Assembly: GCF_023715105.1 (NCBI RefSeq)
Contig: NZ_JAMBNO010000004.1
Coordinates: 62,001-126,000 of the forward strand
Direction: 5' to 3'
DNA: 64,000 nt
Origin: Hydrogenophaga intermedia
Lineage (GTDB): Bacteria > Pseudomonadota > Gammaproteobacteria > Burkholderiales > Burkholderiaceae_C
The notes below the pieces were generated by a model. The model did no database searches. It had not been told where the DNA came from and saw only the letters and a program-made list of their open reading frames with translations. Positions 52,294 to 61,073 of this stretch are shown here, one piece after another (positions within the stretch are counted from its first letter, which is position 1; every line of letters begins with the position of its first letter). Position numbers and translations under genes: made by a program.

Positions 52294-55287
52294 TCAGTGT
52301 GCGAACAGCGCCACGTTGCCGCCAGCGGCGGTGGTGTTGATGGTGAGCGTCTGCTCGGCGCAAAAGCGCACCAGGTAGTTCGGCCCGCCGGCCTTGGGGC
52401 CGGTGCCGGACAGACCCTCGCCACCGAAGGGCTGCACGCCCACCACGGCGCCGATCATGTTGCGGTTGACGTAGACGTTGCCGATGCGCGCGCGCGCCGC
52501 CAGCGCCAGCGCGCGGCTGTCGATGCGCGTCTGCAAACCCAGCGTGAGGCCATAGCCCAGCGCGTTGATCTGCTCGATGACAACGGCCGGATCGCCCGAC
52601 CAGCGCACCACCTGCAGCACCGGGCCGAAGATTTCCTGCCGCACATCGGCGATGGATTCCACCTCGAACATCTGCGGCGCCAGCGCCTGTGGCGGAAGGC
52701 CGTCACGCTCGGACAGCAGGGCGCGCGCGCGTTCGCGCAAGCCGCGGACCGCCTGCGACACGCCGGCGAAGGCCTCGGCGTCGATCAGCGGGCCGACGTC
52801 GGTGGCCATGTCGGCCGGGTCGCCCACCACCATTTCGGCCGCGGCGCCGCGCACCATGGCGATCACCGCGTCGGCCACCGCCTCGTGCACGCACAACAGC
52901 CGCAAGGCCGAGCAGCGCTGGCCCGCGCTGCGAAAGGCGCTCTGGACCACGGCGTCGGCCACCTGCTCGGGCAGCGCCGTGCTGTCCACCAGCATGGCGT
53001 TGATACCACCGGTCTCGGCGATCAGGGGCACGATCGGCCCGTCCTTGGCGGCCAGCGCGCGCTGGATGGCCTTGGCCACCGGCGTGGAGCCGGTGAACAC
53101 CACGCCCGCCACGCCCGGCTGAGCCACCAGCGCCGCGCCCACCGTCTCGCCCGGGCCGTGCAGCAGTTGCAGGGCATCGGCGGGCACACCGGCGGCGTGC
53201 AGCAGGTCCACCGCCGCCTGGGCGATCGCGGGCGTCTGCTCGGCGGGCTTGGCCAGTACCGTGTTGCCGGTGACCAGCGCCGCGGCCACCTGGCCGGTGA
53301 AGATGGCGAGCGGGAAGTTCCAGGGGCTGATGCAGACCCAGGCGCCGCGGCCGATGAGCCGCAGCGTGTTCGACTCGCCGGTGGGGCCGGGCAGTTCGAT
53401 GGGCGCCTGGATGTGCTCGGCCTCGACGGCGTAGTAGCGCAGGAAGTCCACTGCCTCGCGCACCTCGGCGATCGCATCGCCCCAGGTCTTCTTCGCTTCC
53501 TTCACGAGCAGGGCGCACAGGGTGGGCAGGCGTTGCTCCATCGCGTCGGCAGCGCGACGCAGGCAGGCCGCGCGGTCGGCCACGGGCACGGCGTGCCACG
53601 CGGCAAAGGCTTGCTGCGCGCGGGGCACCGCGGCGATCGCGTCGCCGGCCTGCGCCTCGGGCACGGTCGGCACCGTGGTGACGCCCCAGGCGGCGTGCAG
53701 GCGGGCGCGCTCGGCGGCCACCGCCAGGTCAAGCCCCTGGCTGTTGGGGCGCGCGTCGCCGTAGAGCGCACACGGCAGCACCAGCGCGGGCGCCGGGTCC
53801 TCGCCACGGCAGCGCTCGATGGGCGAGGCCAGCAGTTCGTCCAGGCCCACACGCTCATCGGCCAGCTGATGCACGAAAGACGCGTTGGCGCCGTTCTCGA
53901 GCAGCCGCCGCACGAGGTAGGCCAGCAGATCGCGGTGTGCCCCCACCGGCGCGTATACGCGGCAGCGCACGGTGGCGTCGCGCAGCACCTCGCGGTAGAT
54001 GCCTTCGCCCATGCCGTGCAGGCGCTGCAGCTCGAACGGCACGCCAGCGGCACGCGCCATCTGCTGGATGGCCGCGATGGTGGTGGCGTTGTGCGTGGCG
54101 AACTGCGGGTAGATCACGTCGCCCGCGTCGATCAGCGCTTGCGCGCAGGCGAGGTAGCTCACGTCGGTGCGGTGCTTGCGCGTGAACACCGGGTAGCCAG
54201 CCAGACCGAATTCCTGCGCGCGCTTGATCTCGGCGTCCCAGTACGCGCCCTTGACCAGGCGGCACATCAGGCTCACGCCATGCCGGCGCGCGATCGCGGC
54301 CACCTCGCCGATCAGCTCCACCGCGCGGGTCTGGTAGGCCTGCAGCGCCAGGCCGAGGCCGGACCAGGCCGGGCACTGCTGCGCCACCCGCGCCACCAGC
54401 ACCTCGAACACGTCGAGCGACAGCTCCAGGCGCTCGACCTCCTCGGCGTCGATGGTGAGGTTCAGCCGCGCGGCGGCGGCGCGTTCGCACAGCGTCCACA
54501 CGCGCGGCACGAGCACCTGCAGCACGCGCTCGCGCTGGGCATGTTCATACCGCGGGCACAGCGCGCTGAGCTTGATCGACAGGCCATCGTTGCGCGCAGG
54601 GTCGCCCAGCGGATCAGCACCGGCCGCGATGGCGTCGATCGCGTGTGTGTAGCTGGCCAGGTAGCGCTGGGCGTCGGCGTCGGTGCGGGCGCCCTCGCCC
54701 AGCATGTCGAAGCTGTGCACGCGGTTGGGCTGCGCGGCGTGCGCGGCGCGCGCCAGGCGCAGGGCCTCCTCGATCGTCTGGCCCAGCACGAACTGGCGCC
54801 CCAGCAGCTGTACCGCGCGTAGCGTGGCGGCCACCACGGTGCGCGCCCCCAGGCGGGCCACCAGCCCGCCGGCCTCGCCCGCGGACGGCAGCCAGCGCTT
54901 GCTCCAGCCGATGGCGGTGGACGACAGGCGCGCCAGCACCGCATCGCCCGCACCCTCGAAATCGGCCCGCCCCAACTGGTCGGCCGTGAGCGCGATGGCG
55001 GTCTCGGCGTCGGGCACGCGCAACAAAGCCTCGGCCAGGCGCATCAGCGCGAGGCCTTCGGCGCTGGAGATCGGGTACTCCTTGAGCAGCCGCTCCATGA
55101 CCCAGAACGGCGGCGGGTTGTCACGAACGGCCCGCACCCAGGGCGTGGCTGCGGCCACCACCGCGGGCCAATCGGGGCCCGCGGCCAGGCTTGACAGGCG
55201 ATCGGCCAACACGTCCGCCTCGGGCCGGCAAGGATCGGGCAGCCGATCGGCGTGGGCGACAGGGGGGAGCGGGTCGGGGTGGAGCAT
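52294..55287 (-). CDS. putA: Bifunctional proline dehydrogenase/P5C dehydrogenase
   Basis: PutA oxidises proline to glutamate in two steps on the inner membrane face. The 997-residue protein has a PRODH domain (about 120-470) with LVKGAYWDAEIKRAQEFG and an ALDH domain (about 500-990) with the catalytic cysteine in SAGQRCSALR and ETGGINAML before it. At about 1000 residues it lacks the N-terminal ribbon-helix-helix DNA-binding domain of E. coli PutA, so it cannot be its own repressor. That role probably falls to the divergent Lrp gene. The ATG at 55287 follows AGGTG. A GTG at 55296 is an alternative start. Confidence 0.96.
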   Translation of the reverse strand: MLHPDPLPPVAHADRLPDPCRPEADVLADRLSSLAAGPDWPAVVAAATPWVRAVRDNPPPFWVMERLLKEYPISSAEGLALMRLAEALLRVPDAETAIALTADQLGRADFEGAGDAVLARLSSTAIGWSKRWLPSAGEAGGLVARLGARTVVAATLRAVQLLGRQFVLGQTIEEALRLARAAHAAQPNRVHSFDMLGEGARTDADAQRYLASYTHAIDAIAAGADPLGDPARNDGLSIKLSALCPRYEHAQRERVLQVLVPRVWTLCERAAAARLNLTIDAEEVERLELSLDVFEVLVARVAQQCPAWSGLGLALQAYQTRAVELIGEVAAIARRHGVSLMCRLVKGAYWDAEIKRAQEFGLAGYPVFTRKHRTDVSYLACAQALIDAGDVIYPQFATHNATTIAAIQQMARAAGVPFELQRLHGMGEGIYREVLRDATVRCRVYAPVGAHRDLLAYLVRRLLENGANASFVHQLADERVGLDELLASPIERCRGEDPAPALVLPCALYGDARPNSQGLDLAVAAERARLHAAWGVTTVPTVPEAQAGDAIAAVPRAQQAFAAWHAVPVADRAACLRRAADAMEQRLPTLCALLVKEAKKTWGDAIAEVREAVDFLRYYAVEAEHIQAPIELPGPTGESNTLRLIGRGAWVCISPWNFPLAIFTGQVAAALVTGNTVLAKPAEQTPAIAQAAVDLLHAAGVPADALQLLHGPGETVGAALVAQPGVAGVVFTGSTPVAKAIQRALAAKDGPIVPLIAETGGINAMLVDSTALPEQVADAVVQSAFRSAGQRCSALRLLCVHEAVADAVIAMVRGAAAEMVVGDPADMATDVGPLIDAEAFAGVSQAVRGLRERARALLSERDGLPPQALAPQMFEVESIADVRQEIFGPVLQVVRWSGDPAVVIEQINALGYGLTLGLQTRIDSRALALAARARIGNVYVNRNMIGAVVGVQPFGGEGLSGTGPKAGGPNYLVRFCAEQTLTINTTAAGGNVALFAH

Positions 55288-55310
55288 GGCGGGCACCTGT
55301 GTTGCAGAAT

Positions 55311-55388
55311 GGTGAATATGCGTATGCTCTGCGCATCGGTGATGAATTTTTCTCCTGATTCAGGCCTGTCTGCCGCACTTTATTCACC
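55311..55388. promoter_or_regulatory. putA/lrp divergent control region with a wide inverted repeat
   Basis: GGTGAATA (55311-55318) and its exact complement TATTCACC (55381-55388) flank the gap. The second arm touches the ATG of the Lrp-type gene. Between them lie a similar GGTGATGAAT (55338-55347) and an ATGCG (55318-55322) / CGCAT (55332-55336) pair. Lrp-family proteins often bind spaced half-sites and wrap DNA, so these are candidate binding sites for control of putA and of the regulator itself. Confidence 0.5.
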
Positions 55389-55862
55389 ATGACCACCGAT
55401 CTGCCCGACCTCGACCGCATCGACCTGAAGATCCTGCGAGCGTTGCAGGCCGACGGTCGCCTGACCAACCTGAAGCTGGCGGAAGCGGTCGGGCTTTCCC
55501 CCACCGCGGTGCTGTCGCGCACGCAGCGCCTGCAGCGCGACGGCTACATCACCGGTTACGAGGCGCGGCTCGACCCGCACAAGCTCGGCCGCGGCATGCT
55601 GGTGTTCGTGGAGGTGCTGCTCGACCGCACCACGCCCAACGTGTTCGAGGCCTTCAAGGCCGCGGTGCAGGTCCGCGAGGAGATCCTGGAGTGCCACATG
55701 GTGGCCGGTGGCTTCGACTACCTGCTCAAGACCCGCATGGCCGACATGGCCGCCTACCGCGACTTCGCGGGCAGCGTGCTGTGGCAGTTGCCCGGCGTGC
55801 GCGAAACACGCACCTACGCGGTGATGGAAGAGGTCAAGCACAGCGGCCGCCTGCCCATTTGA
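55389..55862 (+). CDS. Lrp/AsnC-family regulator, probable putA activator
   Basis: This 157-residue feast/famine regulator has an N-terminal winged HTH (residues 8-65: LDRIDLKILRALQADGRLTN, AEAVGLSPTAVLSRTQRL) and a C-terminal RAM/AsnC ligand domain (about 75-150; ECHMVAGGFDYLLKTRMADM). Similar genes divergent from putA (PutR/BkdR-like) activate proline catabolism in response to proline. The location 101 bases from putA, with a shared inverted repeat, fits that role. The ATG directly follows the TATTCACC arm, with no clear Shine-Dalgarno. Confidence 0.93.
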   Translation: MTTDLPDLDRIDLKILRALQADGRLTNLKLAEAVGLSPTAVLSRTQRLQRDGYITGYEARLDPHKLGRGMLVFVEVLLDRTTPNVFEAFKAAVQVREEILECHMVAGGFDYLLKTRMADMAAYRDFAGSVLWQLPGVRETRTYAVMEEVKHSGRLPI

Positions 55863-55939
55863 CCTCCCCCATCGAGGCTGGTCAGGCGGGCGGCACACCG
55901 CCAGAATGCACCGGGTCACCCCGTCACAAGGAGCACGCC

Positions 55940-56485
55940 ATGTCCCACCCCGCCCGCCTCGCCGTCGCACTCGCACTCGCAATCCCCCTGCTGGCAGCCG
56001 CGCAGGGCGTCAAGCCCGGGCTCTGGGAAGTCACCCAGAAGATGGGAGGCAACCCCAAGGCCGACGCCGCCATGGCCCAGATGCAGCAGCAGATGGCCGC
56101 GATGAGCCCCGAACAACGCAAGATGATGCAGGACATGCTCGCAAAGCAGGGGATGTCCATGCCCGGCGCAGCGGCCGGCGGCGGCATGAGCATGCGCTAC
56201 TGCCTCACGCCCGAGATGGCCGCGCGCAACGAGCCGCCGCCCGCAGCCGACGGCAAGTGCACGACGAAGGTCACACAACGCTCGGCCGCCGAGATGAAGA
56301 TGACGTTCCAGTGCACCGAACCGCCCTCCAGCGGGGACAGCACCATCCGCTTCCAGGGCGATGGCGCCTACAGCTCGATCACCAACGTGACCACGCAGGT
56401 GGGCGGCAAGCCCGAGCGCGCCACCATTGAAGGTTCGGCGCGCTGGGTGAGCGCCAACTGCGGTGCGGTCAAGCCGCGGCCGTAG
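55940..56485 (+). CDS. DUF3617 family secreted protein
   Basis: This 181-residue protein has a signal peptide (residues 1 to about 22, ending LLAAAQG) and a DUF3617 domain that begins VKPGLWEVTQKM. It continues with a methionine/glutamine-rich helix (AQMQQQMAAMSPEQRKMMQD), then MRYCLTPEMAARN and C-terminal beta strands. Several cysteines may pair. Function unknown. Members are common in proteobacterial periplasms. The start has AAGGAG six bases upstream. The 3' end overlaps the convergent yggS by 17 bases. Confidence 0.9.
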   Translation: MSHPARLAVALALAIPLLAAAQGVKPGLWEVTQKMGGNPKADAAMAQMQQQMAAMSPEQRKMMQDMLAKQGMSMPGAAAGGGMSMRYCLTPEMAARNEPPPAADGKCTTKVTQRSAAEMKMTFQCTEPPSSGDSTIRFQGDGAYSSITNVTTQVGGKPERATIEGSARWVSANCGAVKPRP

Positions 56486-57188
56486 CGTCCTTCAAGGGGC
56501 GGTGGCCGAACACCGCCCGCCCCACGCGCACCATCGTGGCGCCGGCGGCCACCGCGGCCTCGAGGTCGTCGCTCATGCCCATGGAGAGCGTGTCCAGGGC
56601 GTGGCCGCGGGCGCGCAGGTCCTCGAAAGCCGCGCGCACGCGCAGGAACAAGGCCTTCTGGGTGGCGAAGTCGGGTGACGGCTCCGGGATGCTCATGAGG
56701 CCGCGCAGGCGCAGGTTGGGCAGTGCGGCCACCGCGTCGGCCAGTGCGGGCAGTTCGGCCGCGCTCACGCCCGATTTGTTTGCCCCGCCATCCACGTTGA
56801 GCTGCAGGCACACGTTGAGCGGCGGCAGGCCGGGTGGGCGCTGCTCGCTCAGGCGCTGGGCAATCTTCAGGCGATCGACCGATTGCACCCAATCGAATTG
56901 CGCAGCGACCAGGCGCGTCTTGTTGCTCTGCAGCGGGCCGATGCAATGCCACTCGATGGCCTCGCGCGGCAGCATTTGCGCCACCTGCGCGATCTTGTCG
57001 ATGCCTTCTTGCACATAGTTTTCGCCGAAAGCCGTCTGGCCGGCGGCATGGGCCTGACGGACGGCGTCGGCTCCGAAGGTCTTTGAAACCGCCAGCAAAG
57101 TAACCTCTGCGCTGTCCCGCGAAGCCGCTTCGCAGGCCCGCCACAGCCGCTCCCGCACTTGCTGGAGATTGGCGGCGATGCTCGTCAT
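56469..57188 (-). CDS. yggS: YggS/PLPBP pyridoxal phosphate homeostasis protein
   Basis: This 239-residue fold III PLP-binding protein controls the PLP and amino/keto-acid balance in the cytosol. Marks are LLAVSKTFGADAVRQAH with the PLP lysine, FGENYVQEGIDKI, WHCIGPLQSNKTRLVA, GLMSIPEPS, TLSMGMSDDLEAAVAAG and VRVGRAVFGHRP. The ATG at 57188 fits the family; an in-frame TTG at 57200 would add four residues. It is divergent from pilT with a 42-base gap. The yggS-pilT neighbourhood is conserved in many proteobacteria. Confidence 0.95.
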   Translation of the reverse strand: MTSIAANLQQVRERLWRACEAASRDSAEVTLLAVSKTFGADAVRQAHAAGQTAFGENYVQEGIDKIAQVAQMLPREAIEWHCIGPLQSNKTRLVAAQFDWVQSVDRLKIAQRLSEQRPPGLPPLNVCLQLNVDGGANKSGVSAAELPALADAVAALPNLRLRGLMSIPEPSPDFATQKALFLRVRAAFEDLRARGHALDTLSMGMSDDLEAAVAAGATMVRVGRAVFGHRPLKDATAAA

Positions 57189-57230
57189 AATCGTTTTCAA
57201 CTGCCCTCAGAGAACACGGAAACACCCGGG

Positions 57231-58274
57231 ATGGACATCACCCAACTGCTGGCTTTCAGCGTCAAGAACAAGGCCTCCGACCTGCACCTGTCCGCCGGGC
57301 TGCCACCCATGATACGGGTGCATGGCGACGTGCGCCGCATCAACGTCGACGCGCTCGACCACAAGGCTGTTCACGCCATGGTGTACGACATCATGAACGA
57401 CAGCCAGCGCAAGCAGTACGAGGAGTTCATGGAATGCGACTTCTCGTTCGAGATCGAAGGTCTGGCGCGTTTTCGCGTCAACGCGTTCAACCAGAACCGC
57501 GGCGCCGGCGCCGTGTTCCGCACGATTCCAAGCAAGATCCTCACGCTCGAACAGCTCAACGCACCCAAGATCTTCGGTGAACTGGCCCTGCGCCCGCGCG
57601 GCCTGGTGCTGGTGACCGGCCCCACCGGTTCGGGCAAGTCGACCACGCTGGCGGGCATGGTCAACCACCTCAACGAAACCGAGTACGGCCACATCCTGAC
57701 GGTGGAAGACCCGGTGGAATTCGTGCACGAGTCGAAGAAATGCCTGGTGAACCAGCGCGAGGTCGGCCCGCACACGCTGAGCTTTGCCAACGCGCTGCGT
57801 TCGGCGCTGCGTGAAGACCCGGACGCCATCCTCGTGGGTGAGATGCGCGACCTGGAAACCATCCGCCTGGCCATGACGGCCGCCGAAACCGGTCACCTCG
57901 TGTTCGGCACGCTGCACACATCGAGTGCTGCCAAGACCATCGACCGCATCATCGACGTCTTCCCTGCGGAAGAAAAAGACATGGTGCGCGCGATGCTCTC
58001 CGAATCGCTGGTGGCGGTGATCTCGCAGACGCTGTGCAAGCTCAAAGACGGCAGCGGCCGCGTGGCTGCCCACGAAATCATGCTGGGCACCAGCGCCATC
58101 CGCAACCTCATCCGCGAGGCCAAGGTCGCGCAGATGTACTCGGCCATCCAGACCGGCAACAGCGTGGGCATGCAGACGCTCGACCAGAACCTCGCCGACC
58201 TCGTGCGCCGCAACATCATCAGCCCGGCCGAGGCGCGCAGCAAAGCCAAGATTCCCGAGAATTTCCCGGGATGA
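57231..58274 (+). CDS. pilT: Type IV pilus retraction ATPase PilT
   Basis: PilT powers pilus retraction and twitching at the inner membrane base. The 347-residue protein has an N-terminal PAS-like domain (NKASDLHLSAGLPPMIRVHG) and the secretion ATPase core with Walker A GPTGSGKST (130-138), the Asp box (ILTVEDPVEFVH), Walker B (PDAILVGEMRDLETI) and His box (GHLVFGTLHTSSA), then the late AIRNLIREAK motif required for retraction. pilU starts 29 bases after the stop. A CATAAT box near 57186 may be the promoter. Confidence 0.97.
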   Translation: MDITQLLAFSVKNKASDLHLSAGLPPMIRVHGDVRRINVDALDHKAVHAMVYDIMNDSQRKQYEEFMECDFSFEIEGLARFRVNAFNQNRGAGAVFRTIPSKILTLEQLNAPKIFGELALRPRGLVLVTGPTGSGKSTTLAGMVNHLNETEYGHILTVEDPVEFVHESKKCLVNQREVGPHTLSFANALRSALREDPDAILVGEMRDLETIRLAMTAAETGHLVFGTLHTSSAAKTIDRIIDVFPAEEKDMVRAMLSESLVAVISQTLCKLKDGSGRVAAHEIMLGTSAIRNLIREAKVAQMYSAIQTGNSVGMQTLDQNLADLVRRNIISPAEARSKAKIPENFPG

Positions 58275-58303
58275 CCACCGCCCAACATTGAGGCACCCGC
58301 ACC

Positions 58304-59440
58304 ATGGAACGCGATCAGGCATCCAAGTTCATCAACGACCTGCTGCGGCTGATGCTCAGCCGCGGCGGCAGCGACCTGTTCATCACGGCCGAATTCCCAC
58401 CCGCCATCAAGGTCGACGGCGCGGTCACCAAGGTGTCGCCGCAGCCGCTCACGGCCGGCCACACGCTGGCGCTGGCGCGCGCCATCATGAACGACAAGCA
58501 GGCCGCCGAATTCGAACGCACCAAGGAGTGCAACTTCGCGATCTCGCCACCGGCGATCGGGCGCTTCCGCTGCAACGCCTTCATCCAGCAGGGCAAGATC
58601 GGTCTGGTGATGCGCACGATTCCCGCGGTGCTGCCCACGATCGACAAGCTCGGCCTGCCCCAGGTGCTCAAGGACGTGGCCATGTCCAAGCGCGGCCTGT
58701 GCATCCTGGTCGGCGCCACGGGCTCGGGCAAGTCCACCTCGCTGGCCGCCATGGTCGACTGGCGCAACGAGAACTCGCACGGCCACATCGTCACGGTGGA
58801 AGACCCGATCGAGTTCGTGCACCCACACAAGAACTGCGTCGTGACGCAGCGCGAAGTCGGCATCGACACCGACAGCTGGGAAGCCGCACTCAAGAACACG
58901 CTGCGCCAGGCGCCCGACGTGATCCTGATGGGCGAGATCCGTGATCGCGAAACCATGGAGCACGCGATCCAGTTCGCCGAGACCGGCCACCTGTGCCTGG
59001 CCACGCTGCACGCCAACAGCGCCAACCAGGCGCTGGACCGCATCATCAACTTCTTCCCCGAGGAACGCCGCCCGCAGCTGCTGATGGACCTGTCGCTCAA
59101 CCTGCGCGCGCTGGTCTCGCAGCGCCTGGTGCCACGGCAAGACAACAAGGGCCGCTTCGCCGCGGTCGAGGTCCTGCTCAATTCGCCCCTGATCTCCGAC
59201 CTGATCTTCAAGGGCGAGGTGGCCGAGATCAAGGAAGTGATGAAGAAGAGCACCCAGATGGGCATGCAGACCTTCGACCAGGCGCTGTTCGAGGCCTTCG
59301 AGTCCAACCTCATCACCTACGAAGACGCGCTGCGCAACGCCGACTCGCTCAACGACCTGCGCCTGCAGATCAAGCTCAACAGCCAGCGCGCAAAGACCCT
59401 CGATCTCGCTGCCGGTACCGAGCACCTCACGATCGTCTGA
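58304..59440 (+). CDS. pilU: Type IV pilus ATPase PilU
   Basis: PilU is the accessory retraction ATPase that works with PilT. The 378-residue protein has the PilT/PilU domain with Walker A GATGSGKST (137-145), IVTVEDPIEFVHPHKN, VILMGEIRDRETM and HLCLATLHANSANQ. The C terminus (LINSPLISDLIFKGEV-like region, then KTLDLAAG) is the longer PilU form. It forms an operon with pilT (29-base gap). Confidence 0.96.
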   Translation: MERDQASKFINDLLRLMLSRGGSDLFITAEFPPAIKVDGAVTKVSPQPLTAGHTLALARAIMNDKQAAEFERTKECNFAISPPAIGRFRCNAFIQQGKIGLVMRTIPAVLPTIDKLGLPQVLKDVAMSKRGLCILVGATGSGKSTSLAAMVDWRNENSHGHIVTVEDPIEFVHPHKNCVVTQREVGIDTDSWEAALKNTLRQAPDVILMGEIRDRETMEHAIQFAETGHLCLATLHANSANQALDRIINFFPEERRPQLLMDLSLNLRALVSQRLVPRQDNKGRFAAVEVLLNSPLISDLIFKGEVAEIKEVMKKSTQMGMQTFDQALFEAFESNLITYEDALRNADSLNDLRLQIKLNSQRAKTLDLAAGTEHLTIV

Positions 59441-59460
59441 GCGGGGCTCGGTAACATCCC

Positions 59461-59483
59461 TGGGTTGCTGTACCGACAACCCA
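59461..59483 (+). other. Hairpin directly before the ribosome-binding site of the hydroxyacid dehydrogenase gene
   Basis: TGGGTTG (59461-59467) pairs with CAACCCA (59477-59483) across a 9-base loop. GGAGA (59484-59488) begins at the next base and the TTG start is at 59496. The stem could tune access to the ribosome-binding site. No T run follows, so it is not a terminator. Confidence 0.4.
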
Positions 59484-59495
59484 GGAGACGACACC

Positions 59496-60389
59496 TTGAA
59501 CCCCAAGAACTACGAACCCACCCCCGCGCGCCGCGTCGCCTTCCTCGGCCTGGGCGTCATGGGCGGCCCAATGGCGGGCCACCTGGCCAAGGCCGGCCAT
59601 CAGGTCACGGTCTACAACCGCACCACCGCCAAGGCCGAGGCCTGGGCGAAGCAACACGGCGGCGCCTTCAAGGCCACGCCGCGCGAGGCCGCTGCGGGTG
59701 CCGACATCGTGTTCGCCTGCGTCGGCAACGACGCTGATCTGCGCGCGGTCACGCTGGGCGTCGACGGCGCCTTTGCCGGCATGAAGGCCGGCGCCATCTT
59801 CGTCGACCACACCACCGCGTCGGCCGACGTCGCGCGCGAGCTCTACGCCGCCGCCAAGGCCCTGGGCATCGCCTTCGTGGACGCGCCGGTCTCGGGCGGC
59901 CAGGCAGGTGCCGAGAACGGCCTGCTCACCGTCATGTGCGGCGGCGATCAGCCCGCGTTCGACGCCGTCAAACCCGTGGCCATGGCGTTTTCGCGCGCCT
60001 TCACGCTCATGGGTGCCAGCGGCGCGGGCCAGCTCACCAAGATGGTCAACCAGATCTGCATCGCAGGCCTCGTGCAAGGCCTGTCCGAGGCGATTGCCTT
60101 CGGTCAGAAAGCGGGCCTGGACATGAACCTCGTGCTCGACGTGATCGGCAAGGGCGCGGCCCAGAGCTGGCAGATGGACAACCGCGGCAAGACCATGGTG
60201 GCCGACCAGTTCAACTTCGGCTTCGCGGTGGACTGGATGCGCAAGGACCTCGGCCTCGTGCTCGACGAGGCCAAGCGCAATGGCGCACGCCTGCCGGTGA
60301 CGGCTCTGGTGGACCAGTTCTACGCCGACGTGCAGGCCATGGGCGGCAACCGGTTCGACACCTCGAGCCTGATCAAACGGCTGAAGTGA
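59496..60389 (+). CDS. NAD(P)-dependent beta-hydroxyacid dehydrogenase
   Basis: This 297-residue protein of the 3-hydroxyisobutyrate/tartronate-semialdehyde reductase family has the N-terminal Rossmann motif VAFLGLGVMGGPMAGHLAKAGH, FVDHTTASADVARE, the substrate motif FVDAPVSGGQAGAENG, and the catalytic lysine in GAGQLTKMVNQICIAG. The substrate could be 3-hydroxyisobutyrate, tartronate semialdehyde or a succinic-semialdehyde-type aldehyde; context does not decide. The start is a TTG with GGAGA seven bases upstream and a small hairpin just before it. Confidence 0.92.
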   Translation: MNPKNYEPTPARRVAFLGLGVMGGPMAGHLAKAGHQVTVYNRTTAKAEAWAKQHGGAFKATPREAAAGADIVFACVGNDADLRAVTLGVDGAFAGMKAGAIFVDHTTASADVARELYAAAKALGIAFVDAPVSGGQAGAENGLLTVMCGGDQPAFDAVKPVAMAFSRAFTLMGASGAGQLTKMVNQICIAGLVQGLSEAIAFGQKAGLDMNLVLDVIGKGAAQSWQMDNRGKTMVADQFNFGFAVDWMRKDLGLVLDEAKRNGARLPVTALVDQFYADVQAMGGNRFDTSSLIKRLK

Positions 60390-60395
60390 TCGGCC

Positions 60396-61073
60396 TCACT
60401 GGCGCGGGGCGGCACTGGGCGTTGTGCCCGCCGCCGGCGCCGGTTGCGCCGCCGGCGCTGGCGCCAGGCGCTGCAGCTCCTCTTCGGTGAGGATCTCGAA
60501 AATGCGTACCACGCGCTGCACGCCGTCGACGTTGCGCGCGATCTCGGTGGCCCGATCGGCCTCGCGCTGCGTCACGCGGCCCATGAGGTAGACGATGCCA
60601 TGCGTCGTGGTGACCTTGATGGCGGTGACCGGCAGGTCGCGCGCGTCCACGAAGCCCGCCTTCACGCGGCCGGTGATCAGCGTGTCGGACGTGCGTTGCG
60701 ACAACGGCGGCGTGTTCATCACCTTGACCTCGTTGACGGTGCTGCGCACGTTGTCCACACCCGCCACGATCTTCTCGACTTCGGCGCGCGTGGCCTCGCT
60801 GTTGGCTTCGCCGGTGAGCAGCACCTGGCGGTTGTAGCTGGTCACCGACACGTTGGCGCGACCGCCCACCTGGTCGCGCAGGCGGTTGCTCGCGCGCAGT
60901 TCGATGGACTGGTCGTCAAGCTGGGCGCCGGAGCTGCGGCGATCGGTGGCGACGAGGGCGGTGCCCACGGCAGCGCCGCCCAGCACCAGGGGCGCGCAGG
61001 CGCTGAGCACCGCGGACAGGGAGACCACCGCCAGCGCGGCGGCGCCCAGGCGGGGCAAGGGTTTGAGGTTCAT
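60396..61073 (-). CDS. dolP: BON-domain outer-membrane lipoprotein (DolP/YraP)
   Basis: This 225-residue lipoprotein has a signal ending LSAC (about residue 26) and two BON domains (about 50-120 and 125-195; ANVSVTSYNRQVLLTGEA and VTTTHGIVYLMGRVTQREAD). A Pro/Ala-rich C tail follows. DolP in E. coli sits at sites of outer-membrane weakness and supports envelope integrity and BAM activity. Its ATG overlaps the diaA stop (ATGA at 61073-61070, reverse), matching the conserved yraN-diaA-dolP order. Confidence 0.93.
   Translation of the reverse strand: MNLKPLPRLGAAALAVVSLSAVLSACAPLVLGGAAVGTALVATDRRSSGAQLDDQSIELRASNRLRDQVGGRANVSVTSYNRQVLLTGEANSEATRAEVEKIVAGVDNVRSTVNEVKVMNTPPLSQRTSDTLITGRVKAGFVDARDLPVTAIKVTTTHGIVYLMGRVTQREADRATEIARNVDGVQRVVRIFEILTEEELQRLAPAPAAQPAPAAGTTPSAAPRQ

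Noticed and set aside
52045-54822. Open frame of 925 codons antisense to putA
   Set aside because: Its translation is Ala/Arg/Gly/His-rich without motifs and lies fully opposite a well-recognised gene. High GC at third codon positions removes stops from the antisense frame.
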